A stretch of 64,000 nucleotides of DNA, from positions 248,001 to 312,000 of the forward strand of contig JAIUCV010000661.1 in NCBI GenBank assembly GCA_026724425.1. The letters run 5' to 3'. Positions 35,967 through 46,360 of the stretch are shown here, one piece after another. Origin of the DNA: Erythrophleum ivorense (taxonomy: Eukaryota; Streptophyta; Magnoliopsida; Fabales; Fabaceae). Made by a program: the position numbers and the translations under genes. Below the pieces are notes generated by a model. It ran no database searches and was not told the DNA's origin. It worked only from the letters and a program-made list of their open reading frames with translations. Each line of letters starts with the position of its first letter. The stretch's first letter is position 1.

Positions 35967-35989
35967 AACAACTTCTAATTGAAGTTGTT
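35967..35989. repeat. Perfect 9-bp inverted repeat (hairpin)
   Basis: AACAACTTC and GAAGTTGTT are separated by five bases (TAATT). In MLP transcript orientation it begins two bases after the AATAAA, so it would lie in the 3' end region of the pre-mRNA. It may be chance. Confidence 0.5.
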
Positions 35990-35990
35990 C

Positions 35991-35996
35991 TTTATT
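35991..35996 (-). terminator. Candidate poly(A) signal of the MLP gene
   Basis: AATAAA on the minus strand lies about 285 bases past the stop codon. Plant poly(A) signals are loose, so nearer AT-rich sites could also be used. Confidence 0.4.
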
Positions 35997-36280
35997 CATA
36001 TGTTTTATAACTTAAGGAAAAACACACACTAGACTTCAGGATTTGGATCTCTCAATTTGTTAAGAAATTGAAGGTGCTAATTTCTAAAAGAGAAAGATAC
36101 AATGTGAGTTTCACCATGCAAGGTGTTAGGACACCTATAATTCAAGTGAGTCCAACACATAATTGTATTTTTTTTCTCTCTAAAATTGGCACCCTCAAAG
36201 TTTTATGAAATTGAAAACATTCAAATCCTAGAACACTAATATCTTAAGAGATAAACAAGAGTAGTACTGAAAGATGGCCA

Positions 36281-39239
36281 CTACTGGGTAAGGTGGGCAT
36301 CAATGTCTTTGGTCCCTTCAACTGCCAACTGTATCACTGAGTGAGGGTCAAGAATGTAACTGTTTAGCTTTTCATATTCCACGGTGACATGCACCACACT
36401 TCCTTTATCCTTTGGACTTGCTTGTAGTGTTAATTTCAGGCTCTTGTAATATTTTAAGGGTTCTCCCTCTACAACTCCTAAAGTGATCAAGTTCTTCTCT
36501 GGATCTATGGCTTCAATTACCTCCTTAGCCATGAAGTTGTTCCCATCTGCAGATTTATACAACAGAAATTTGTTTTTGGATCAGCATCAAGTTCAAAGTA
36601 AAATAGATAGTTGGATCTTATATCATGGTCAAATTAGTGATTTATATTTCAGTACATAACTTGTCTAATGCAACAAACTTTCAAGCCTTTAATTAGCATA
36701 TAGAGGTCCTAGGTGTTTTTGATAATAAAGAGAATGAAAAAAAGGAATAATAATAATAATAATGTCCAGTTAACTGAATTAATTATGTAAAATCTTTCAT
36801 ATGTGGTCAAGAATATTTTACTCCAAAGCTAAGAAAAGCAATTAATGTTAATCCCAAAAACCATGACCATATCTAAGAAAAATGAAAAATAATTGGCCTT
36901 TGTTACAGAATTATATTATTCACACGCTAATGATGTTGAAAGGGTTTTATTGAGCTCAATAGAAAAAGATGTGCGGCTATGAGATAAGGGATCTGATGGT
37001 AAATGTCAACACTTGGAAAGATCAAAAAATTACCCATAAAAAATTATGTTGACAAGGAAAATATGTTGCGGCACAAAGTAAATTATTCATTTTAAGTATG
37101 TACAAAAGAAGTGACTTAGTTTATATATGGAATAAATTGACATTTTACTCCTTTCATGATTGTCTTAATTTAGTCTCTTGAAGTTTGAATATCTTATTTC
37201 AATCCTTCAAAGAGTATTTAAGTTCAATAACATCATGTTAAATGCTCACTAATAGATAGCTAATAAGAATGGGTTACTTGCGTTGAGTGTTAAACCATAA
37301 TTAAAACATGTGATGGCAAGGTACTAAAATAATGTATACTTAGAGGCTTCTAGTAGTATGAAGCTCTATTATGTGCTCATGGCACGTATCAATAAGAATT
37401 GGTCCTTGTAAGGATCACACGTGACACCTCCTTGTGATTATTAGACACTAAACAATCACTTTATCTTAATCCATATCACCCATCTTTATTTATTATTTAT
37501 TAGCATATTTAACTAAAGATGATATCAAAGATAAAATACTCTTTTGATGACTAAAATAAGATGGTTGAACTTAAACTCTGAGAATCAATTAAAAAAAAGT
37601 ATATCCTTGGAAGACTATATATATATAAGTTGACTACTTACCATGGACATAATGCCAGACAATAATAGAACCCTCCTTGCCCCAGCTTCCTTCCACAGTA
37701 GCGCCCTGGATCTTACCAGGAGAAATATTAGGAATGTGGTGTGGCTTGCTGCTGAAAATTTCATGAAACTTCTTAGCAGAAGCATTAATGTGCACGTCGA
37801 CTTCCAACTTACCAAATAACTGCTCCTCATTGCCCTGTCCCTGTGTAAGGTGTGAATCAATTTCTTTGCTAATCTCAAATGCAAGCTGCATCAATGAGTG
37901 AGGATCTGGAACTTGTCCATGTAACTTCTCATATTCAAAGGTCCAGTGGGCTACACTGCCCTTTCCTTTTGGATTGACTTGAATTGTAGCTTTGAAGCCC
38001 TTGTAATGCTCAAGTAAATCACCCTCTATCACCTTAAAAGTAATCGAGTTTTTTGCTGGGTCTATGGCTTCAACCACATCCTTGGCCATGCATGCCTTCC
38101 CTTCTACATAGGAGAATTGTTCATTTCATCAGCATCATGCTCAAAGGATAACAAATTCTTAGATCTTTAATATAATCCTCAAAAGAAAACATTTCCTTGG
38201 ATCACTACAAATAATAATCCAAATGTTGATATATGATCCTCATAATTTTGCTCAATTTTTAATTTTATTTTACACAAATAATAATCCAAATGTTGATATA
38301 TGACCCTCATAATTTTGCTCAATTTTTAATTTTATTTTATAGTTTAAAAATTTTTATAATTAAATTCTTATAATTTTAAGAAATTTTTTATTTATCTCTA
38401 CCATTAAACTTCTTTCAATATGCCATTAAATTTTATTGGCATAATCAATCATGGGCGCACTCTAAATATGGATAATTTATCCTAATAAGAAGGATAAAAA
38501 TACATATCAATAAAATTCACTCAAATGTGTAGTATGCATTACAACATTTATTAAGTGGCATAAATAAGTTAGCATAATGCATAATATTTAAAGTGTCAAG
38601 ATGGTATTGGATTGATTGTATTAACAAAATTTAATAGTATACACTAACAAAGATTTAACAGTACTAAATTAAATATATTTGTTACTATAAAGATTCAATT
38701 ATAAACTTTTAATCTATATAAAATAAATTAAAAATAAAATATGAAATATAAGGATGAACAGGGTAATTTAACCTTAACCTAATTCGAAACATAAATCATT
38801 TACCTTCACAAACATTGAAAATTTGCTAGAATTTAATCTAAATTATTAATAGGTTTCAATAAGTTCATGAATTTTGAAAACTGAGGACGAGAAAACAAAT
38901 AGCTGAAACATAAAAAATAGTGTGTTAACTAATTTTTGTAAATCAATGATAAGTAGTCAAAGCTTATTTCAATCTAAGACAAAGTCAAGCATATTTATCC
39001 AAAATTAACAAAATTATTAATAAATATCTCTCTATATTGTAGTTTGCCTTACCGTGAACATAATTCCAAACTATGATAGAGCCCACTTTGCCCCAGTCAC
39101 CTTTATGCAAATCCACACTCTTTATTTTACCAGGGGAAACATTGGCAATGTGGTGAGTCTTGCTGCTGAAAATTTCATGGAACTTCTCAGCAGAAGCATT
39201 TATGTGTACATCGGCTTCAACCTTACCAAAATGAGACAT
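36281..39239 (-). CDS. Two-domain major latex protein (MLP-like, Bet v 1 superfamily), three exons
   Basis: Exons are 39239-39053, 38103-37642 and 36546-36281, joined at GT-AG sites (donors GTAAGG and GTAAGT, acceptors TAG and CAG), both introns in phase 1. The CDS is 915 nt, 304 residues. Residues 1-150 form one MLP domain and 158-304 a second, joined by GQGNEEQ. Each has HINASAEKFHEIF/HINASAKKFHEIF, the glycine-loop region (GDWGKVGSI, GSWGKEGSI), and an intron at the same place (YVH then EGK/DGN). Exon 2 carries the end of domain 1 and the start of domain 2 with no stop or start between them. MLPs are small cytosolic proteins of the Bet v 1 fold with a hydrophobic ligand cavity; the ligand here is unknown. 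Single-domain MLPs have about 150 residues; Arabidopsis MLP28 and MLP34 are known two-domain members. The start at 39239 fits the family N-terminus; an upstream in-frame ATG (39329) is discussed under findings. All splice sites were read by eye. Confidence 0.85.
36747..36763. repeat. AAT microsatellite in intron 2
   Basis: About six AAT/ATA units in a row lie in the second intron of the MLP gene. No function is implied; length is likely variable between individuals. Confidence 0.8.
38208..38340. repeat. 67-bp tandem duplication in intron 1
   Basis: Two adjacent copies (38208-38274 and 38275-38340) of a 67-bp AT-rich unit, containing CCAAATGTTGATATATGA, differ at only a few bases (ATCC against ACCC, and the final bases). 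The duplication is recent and lies in the first intron of the MLP gene. Confidence 0.85.
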
Positions 39240-39350
39240 TTTTTTCTTCTTTTGATAGATTGAAGGTATCAGAGAAGAAACTAGACAGAAGAACAATATG
39301 TAGATAACGCAAACCAATTTGATGCCCAAAGAAGACTTGGGCCCTAACCC

Positions 39351-39357
39351 TTATATA
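39351..39357 (-). promoter_or_regulatory. TATA box of the MLP gene
   Basis: On the minus strand the sequence CCTATATAAGGG lies about 115 bases before the ATG at 39239. A start site about 30 bases downstream would fall near 39325, giving a 5' UTR of about 85 bases and placing the upstream ATG at 39329 at or before the start of the mRNA. Confidence 0.65.
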
Positions 39358-39489
39358 GGAAATTTGTGGTGTTTAAAGGTGCGACATATAATAAATGTCT
39401 ACGGTCGCTTCACAACAGTGCAACCAGCATTCCTTTTGCAAGTTGTAATTTTGCATGGTCATATCAACATGAATTATCGTACCCCAGTT

Positions 39490-40858
39490 CGTTGGGCTGC
39501 TTAAATTATTTGTCCTTCACTTATATGACATTGATTGTCCTTCTTTGACTTTTTATGACCTGCTATTTTCATGCCTAAACTCGTCCTTTTCGTATCTTCT
39601 CTTATTTAGTCTAATTAGATTTGGTGGACGCGTAGGATCTGAAAAAATTACAAATTTAAAATTTAAAAAAATTATCATATTGTAAATAATTTAAAAATAA
39701 TCATTTTATAATAAAAAAAATCTTCTTGAATTTAGTAATTATTATCTTCATATTTTAAAGTCTCTTAAATGCAATAAATATTATCTTAGGATCATCAAGG
39801 TTAAAAATAATGCTATAAAAATATTCCATGAATAAACTCAATAAATCTGGATTTTCATTAAATAAATTAACTAAGTAATGAAAATAAAATTAATTAAAAA
39901 ATGAAGAACATGTTTATATAGCATCTATATATATATATATATATAATAGTTAATACACTGTGTAACGTTTAACATATGATACTTTCATACATCACTATTA
40001 CACTATTGTTATTTCTTATGTTTATTATTTTCTCTCAATTAGTATTTCATTATCATTTTTCATGCATTGGCCTTACGACCTTATTAACATCTACTATAAG
40101 ATATGATCGATGAATCAACTACTTGAAATGAAAGGTTCCTCTCCTTTTTGGGGAAGTTCATGTTCTATGACGTTGTTCTATATCCACCCTTTGAACATGG
40201 TCTTTGCCACTTCTTAGTTCAACATATCATATTTAATTAGTTAAATGAATAAATAAATGAAAGAAATATTGACACGAGGGAAGCCACTTATATAAAATGT
40301 AATATTAAAGGTAAATGTGATTCAATTTCTTTCATTTGTCTTACTGAGAACATATTTTCTTCTCCAATTTTAATGAAATGAAAGGACGGATTGTAAAGGT
40401 TACTTAATTATTGCTACTTCTCTCCTGTACATTCATTAGAAATCAAAACATTTAATGAATTTTGAATCAAACACAATAAAAGAAAAAAATTCTCAAAAAG
40501 TAATAGAAGTAAAATTATTTGCTACAAAGGTAATAAACAACATAAATTTGGAATCACAGGTTCTAAATTTATTGTGTCTAAATTCTAAGACATTATCACA
40601 TGCACACCTATTATACATCATTTTCTCATAACACCTATTATGCAGTATAACTATTGGAAAATTACAAAATTTAGAACCAAACTGAAATTTTGTGGTGAGA
40701 ATAATTATACATCATTTTCTTCCAGTGGAGCCTTCATTATGATTCCAGTCGTCTCATCTCGTTAAGCCACGGGCCATAGTGTCTCCCTCCTCATCATCTT
40801 CACCTTCAGCTGGGCTCCATTGTCGCTTTCAATTTTAATTTATATAAAATTTGTTAGT
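39490..40858. repeat. Tandem duplication, unit 1 (1369 bp)
   Basis: The unit begins CGTTGGGCTGCTTAAAT and ends TTTATATAAAATTTGTTAG. It is repeated immediately at 40859-42219 with high identity over its length (for example GACGTTGTTCTATATCCACCC in both). It starts about 250 bp upstream of the MLP start codon. It is AT-rich, and I recognise no gene in it. Confidence 0.9.
39926..39945. repeat. AT microsatellite in unit 1
   Basis: A run of about ten TA units. The matching place in unit 2 (about 41299) is shorter, which explains part of the length difference between the two copies. Confidence 0.8.
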
Positions 40859-42219
40859 CGTTGGGCTGCTTAAATCATTTGTCCTTCACTTATATGACAT
40901 TGATTGTCCTTCTTTGACTTTATATGCCTTGCTATTTTCGTGCCTAAACTCGTCCTTTTCGTATCTTATCTTATTTAGTATAATTAGATTTGGTGGGGGC
41001 GGAGGATCCGAAAAAATTACAAATTTAAAATTTAAAAAAATCATCACATTGTAAATAATTTAAAAATAATGATTTTATAATAAAAATAAATCTTCTTGAA
41101 TTTAGTAATTATTATCTCCATATTTTAAAGTCTCTTAAATGCAATAAATATTATCTTAGGATCATCAAAGTTAAAAAGAATGCTATAAAAATATTCCACG
41201 AATAAATTCAATAAATCTGGATTTTCATTAAATAAATTAACTAAGTAATGAAAATAAAATTAATTAAAAAATGAAGAACATGTTTATATAGCGTATATAT
41301 ATATAATAGTTAATACACTGTGTTTAACATTTAACATATGATACTTTTGTACATCATTATTACACTATTGTTATTTCTTTTGTTTATTATTTTCTCTCAA
41401 TTAGTATTTCATTATCATTTTTCATGCATTAGCCTTACGACCTTATTAACATCTACTATAAGATATGATCGATGAATCAACTACTGGAAATGAAAGGTTC
41501 CTCTTCTTTATGGGGAAGTTCATGTTCTATGACGTTGTTCTATATCCACCCTTTAAACATGGTCTTTGCCACTTCTTAGTTCAACATATCATATTTAATT
41601 AGTTAAATGAATAAATAAATGAAAGAAATATTGACACGGGGGAAGCCACTTATATAAAATGTTATATTAAAGGTAAATGTGATTCAATTTCTTTCATTTG
41701 TCTTACTGAGAACATATTTTCTTCTCCAATTTTAATGAAATGAAAGGACGGATTGTAAAGGTTACTTAATTATTGCTACTTCTCTCCTGTACATTCATTA
41801 GAAATCAAAACATTTAACGAATTTTGAATCAAACACAATAAAAGAAAAAAATTCTCAAAAAGTAATAGAAGTAAAATTATTTGCTACAAAGGTAATAAAC
41901 AACATAAATTTGGAATCATAGGTTCTAAATTTATTGTGTCTAAATTCTAAGACATTATCACATGCACACCTATTATACATCATTTTCTCATAACACCTAT
42001 TATGCAGTATAACTATTGGAAAATTACAAAATTTAGAACCAAACTGAAATTTTGTGGTGAGAATAATTATACATCATTTTCTTCCAGTGGAGCCTTCATT
42101 ATGATTCCAGTCGTCTCATCTCTTTAAGCCACGGGCCATAGTGTCTCCCTCCTCATCATCTTCACCTTCAGCTGGGCTCCATTGTTGCTTTCAATTTTAA
42201 TTTATATAAAATTTGTTAG
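40859..42219. repeat. Tandem duplication, unit 2 (1361 bp)
   Basis: Second copy of 39490-40858, a few base changes and small indels apart. Beyond 42219 the text (AATTTATGTTCAT...) continues into the sequence that is also found after the third, diverged copy at 58955. So unit 2 keeps the original right flank. Confidence 0.9.
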
Positions 42220-44769
42220 AATTTATGTTCATATTTTTAAAATTGATGAAATTCAAAATTTATTTATAATATAATATATTTCATAATTTTATTAAGTTAT
42301 ACCAAAATTTTTTAATAACTAATTATTTCATTAAACGTCTAATTAATATATTTAAAGGAAGAAATTGTACGTCACCTAATATATTTATGAGACATAAATA
42401 TTTTAACAGTATAAATCTCACATTTCAGTTAATATTGGCAAATTTTATTTTAAAATTAAAATTCTCTTTATTTTCATAAATTATTGATATATATTTTTTG
42501 TCACATTTAATTTTTATATCGAACATAAGGATATATTTAATATTTATCCATCTTATTATACATAAATCTTGTAAATTGAACATAAAAAAGTTTTAAGAAA
42601 AAGTTACTACTTAAGATAGCATCACTTGTAAACTATAAAATATTATTTACCATAAAATATTATTTCATTACAAAAATAAATAAGTTATTTTAAATAAAAT
42701 TATCAAATAAGACAAAATTCATTTTTCTCTAATTAAATTAATATAATTGTCGCCATCGCTTATTCGTATTAATTTTCTCACCACCTACCTTTTGTTATCC
42801 ATATATGTTCTAATAGATATGCTTTACAGATGGATAATTTTATTGCCACAAATTTTATATTCATAACTACTCATTAGTTTAGATAGATTTATTTGTTTTA
42901 GAAAAATAAAACCAAAGCACTTGCGTGTGTTGCAGCTGCAAGAGTTTATGTAGATGCGTTTAACTTCCCTCCTAGAAAGTAAATTCCAATTTAAATAAAA
43001 TAAATAAGTGAATAAATATTTAATTATTGCAAAATCGAGAAATTTAATTTTCGTAATTAATTTGGAGTGTGACTACATGAGACTGTTTATGCACTGTCTA
43101 AAATTTAGTTTTGCTAAATTTGTTATTTATCACATCTCTAAATTGGGCAAGTGATTAGCACAAAATACAAGATAATCTCATATATGTATGTCTTCAAAAC
43201 AGAAAGATGAAAATAACATAATACTGATCAAACTTTTTTATTTGTATAAATATGAGAAGCTCTCACAAAAATTTCAACGTAACCTCCCTTAAAATATGGA
43301 TTGTTTCCAAATTAATTACAACACCCCAATCATGACTTATACATTGATCTAAATGAGAGCTCCATTCTCAATACCCACAACATAATTCAAACTCAAAATA
43401 GCTATGTCCATGGAAGCAGGATTTGCTTATAAGGAGCTAAAGTAGATTACAATTAATTTAAAATACAAAAAACATTGTCCATATAAACAAGTGCGAAACT
43501 CATCAACAGAATGCTAAGCCACCCTTTCTATTTAATAAATTATATATATAATTTTATTTTGTATTTATTTAATTATTAATTAATTTAATGTAATTATTTT
43601 ATATTTATTATTTTTGGAAGTATTTTTGGATAAAGAGGATTAAAATAGTTTTTCACCAATTCTGAAACATTCCCTTCTCATGGAACTTCAACATTCTCAC
43701 CTCTCCTTATGGGAGTGAAAGTGGATGGTTTTGTGGGAAAGTTACATTCTTAGGAATGTGACATTCCTGTGAAGCATTTTTCTAAAAATTGACACAAACA
43801 TTGAAAGATATTCCCGTGAGACATTTTTTAGAAACCAAAAAGTAATTTCAAGAACCAAACGGCCTCTAAACATAGTGCCTATATATTTCAAATATTTCTC
43901 TTTCATACTATATATATGCTATTGGCTAGAGTGATTGATTTTAAATATTAATTTTTGAGAGAGGTGCCAAGATGAGAAATTTTACTTTTAATAATCTTGT
44001 TAAAAAGCATACATCCTTTAATCTCCATTTTTTCAAATCAAGACATAAGTCTTTATGAGTCTTTGTGTATTGTGCTTGTGTTTTGGTCACTAATACCTAA
44101 GGTGACTTCGGATATTAATTGTACTTATGTAAATATGCAAACTTGCCCTATAACTTTACTTGTAAATATTTCTATACTTGTTTATATGAATAGATTTCTT
44201 GTAGATAAAAGAAATTAAAATACCTAAGATAAAAATAATGATACTAGAATTCTTCATGAAATTGACACTTGTATATTTACAAGAAACTATATTATAACTT
44301 AATTAACCAGTGTGATTGTTAATAATTAGAAATAACACATAAAATATCATAATATTTAGGATTCACATATGAAAATTTTAAAATTACATAAAATTAATAT
44401 TTTATAAAAACTTAAAATTATCACATAGAAACCAAAATAATTAATGATATATTCAGCCTCTAAACATACTGGATATATAATAAATAAATCAAATATAAAT
44501 AGTTTAAATACTTGGGCCAGGTGAAAGCTATTTAAAAGAGACCTACTGAAACAATGGCTCAAAGCCGAATCCATCTCCCAAGAATGGACAAAAAGCAGCC
44601 TTGATTGAGGTGTGATTGAAAGCGGTTGCACAGATTTGCTCATAGATTTTTCTTCTTCCCTTGCGTTTTCTTACTTGGTTTCTTTGGTACCATCAAAATA
44701 AGCAAGGATTTTTATATTGAAATAAATGATGATGCACAAGTGGGAACAGGGTGCAAAATTAGGGCCACT
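42220..44769. other. AT-rich intergenic DNA, no gene recognised
   Basis: The stretch 42220-43277 is duplicated in diverged form at 58936-59807. The rest is AT-rich. A perfect 8-bp inverted repeat (AGGAATGT, G, ACATTCCT) lies at 43752-43768, and a phrase ACCAAACGGCC at 43854 resembles ends of some plant DNA-transposon relics, but no paired end was found. Small open frames at 43997-44218 and 44356-44643 have no recognisable features. Confidence 0.5.
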
Positions 44770-44994
44770 TGTAACACCATAATTCTAGCTCATCTCATGC
44801 TTTTGAATAGTATAATTGCATGAATCATATAGATTTCCCATAAGAAAAGGCAAGGGAAATTGGACTTTTCTTTGCATTTCATCATATCTAAAAATTTATT
44901 TCAGTGTTACGTGGACCGTGTGATCTCATATTATGCATCCTCTTATTTAATCATATCATTAAAACTCATTTACAACTCAAAAGCATGCGTACAA

Positions 44995-45456
44995 TGTAAA
45001 GTCCCACATCGGCTAGGAAGGTCATGGGGCTAGTGCATATAAGTGGGGGCAAAGCTTCCCCTTCCAACGAGGCCTTTTCCTGGGAGCTAATGGGAGAAGC
45101 CATCTTCCAGGAGGAACAAAACCCTTGGGAAGGTCGGGTAACCAAGCCCACAAACCAGGGGACAATATCGTTGGGAGCTCTGTGTGACCTGGTATCAGAG
45201 CAGTCCTAGCCCATGTGCAACCTGAGGACGGGTTGGCCCCAAGGGGGGTGGATTGTAAAGTCTCACATCGGCTAGGAAGGTCCTGGGGCTAGTGCATATA
45301 AGTGGGGGCAAAGCTTCCCCTTCCAACGAGGCCTTTTCCTGGGAGCTAATGGGAGAAGCCATCTTCCAGGAGGAACAAAACCCTTGGGAAGGCCGGGTAA
45401 CCAAGCCCACGAACCAGGGGACAATATCGTTGGGAGCTCTGTGTGACCTGGTATCA
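44995..45456 (+). mobile_element. TRIM-like element: two 203-bp direct repeats with 56-bp interior
   Basis: Repeats 44995-45197 and 45254-45456 both start TGTAAAGTCYCACATCGGC and differ at only about four positions. Between them lie 56 bp ending in a purine tract (AAGGGGGGTGGA). A tRNA-iMet primer site (TGGTATCAGAGC) spans the end of the first repeat. This is the plan of a terminal-repeat retrotransposon in miniature: no coding capacity, mobilised in trans. The open frames in it are the same sequence read twice and are not genes. It lies precisely between LTR A and the start of LTR B. Confidence 0.8.
45190..45201 (+). other. Primer-binding site of the TRIM element
   Basis: TGGTATCAGAGC is a perfect match to the initiator-methionine tRNA primer site of plants. 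The second repeat continues into the first eight bases of the same word (TGGTATCA) before it stops at 45456. Confidence 0.8.
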
Positions 45457-45760
45457 TAAATGTAACACCATAATTCTAGCTCATCTCATGCCTTTGAATA
45501 GCATAATTATCATGAAACATACACATAATTCTCATAAAGGAGGCATGAAGATTTGGACTTCTATTCGTAAGTCATCATATCCACTAATCCATTCGGTGTC
45601 ACGTGGGCTGTGTGAACTCATTCTATGTATCCTCATATTTATTTGCATGATTAGAACTCATTTCAATCACAAAAACTAGCTTTAAACCCATGGAAACCAA
45701 AAAGGGATATGAGACATGTAAATTCATTTTCGGCAGACTTGGCCTCATTTCTGGGCAAAG

Positions 45761-46360
45761 TTTGGAAATTCACAACTAAATCTAGAAAAATTGAAAACAT
45801 GTAATCTCAGTCATTCTGGAAAGATTAAGACGTCTACTTCATGCTAAAAATATGTATAAGTCTTAAAATCTTATACATAATGCGTTTGACACGCGAAATC
45901 ATCTACTGGTTGGAGGGGTTCCTGATACTGTCACAGTTTACTGATATGGACTTCAAAAATGTCTAACTAATTCCAAAAACATCCAATGCTTGCAAATGAT
46001 ATCACTATGGAAAGATGTGGATGTTAACTAGAGAGGAAAAATATCTCCAGATCAGTTCATCAAGCCAAACTCCCGAAAATCGATGGAACAGTACCTCGGG
46101 TCTGGCAAGATGTCTGATACTGGGCAGAACCTTCGAAAATGCATATCTTCCTCTCTAGACCTCCAAATGAGGTGATCTTGGTGGCCACAGAAAGCTTATG
46201 ACCTCTAGTTTATGAATATAAAATTTCATAAGAATTGGATACCATTTAGCCATCGGGTGACACAGAATTCAAAACTGCCAGTATGAACAGTACCCATACC
46301 AGAATCCATGAAAAATCCCAACTTTAAAAATTCATCAAATATTCTCTAGGTCTCCGAAAA
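45761..46360. repeat. Quasi-tandem repeat of about 180-190 bp within LTR B
   Basis: A core like TTTGAAAAATCATAACTAATTC recurs at 45761, 45951, 46131 and 46321, so the steps are 190, 180 and 190 bp. LTR A has the same series at about 49415, 49604, 49783 and 49974. Between the cores a second word, ATGGAACAGTACC or similar, also recurs. The units are strongly diverged, so the duplication is older than the insertions. Confidence 0.7.

Larger units (their letters stand above)
35873..36280. other. 3' flank and probable 3' UTR of the MLP gene
   Basis: This is unique AT-rich DNA between the K 3' LTR and the stop codon of the MLP gene. It holds an AATAAA on the minus strand at 35991-35996 and a short hairpin at 35967-35989. 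No other gene is visible. Confidence 0.5.

Noticed and set aside
36281..36562. Separate small gene starting at the ATG of 36562
   Set aside because: The first residues come from intron sequence; the CAG acceptor at 36547 and the MLP domain order show that it is the third exon.
37634..38089. Single-exon gene of 151 codons
   Set aside because: It begins in mid-domain and its end runs into intron 2 past a GTAAGT donor. It is exon 2 of the MLP gene.
38985..39329. Secreted 114-residue protein with signal peptide
   Set aside because: The N-terminal hydrophobic part lies at or before the likely transcription start and the C-terminal end runs into intron 1; the MLP start at 39239 explains the rest.
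43620..43880. Possible MITE with ACCAAACGGCC end
   Set aside because: No matching inverted end or target duplication was found on the other side.
44356..44823. Two small open frames before LTR A
   Set aside because: No family features. The plus-strand frame ends inside LTR A, so its end is chance.
45024..45457. Overlapping open frames of 61-71 codons on both strands
   Set aside because: They are the same sequence present twice, once in each terminal repeat of the TRIM element.
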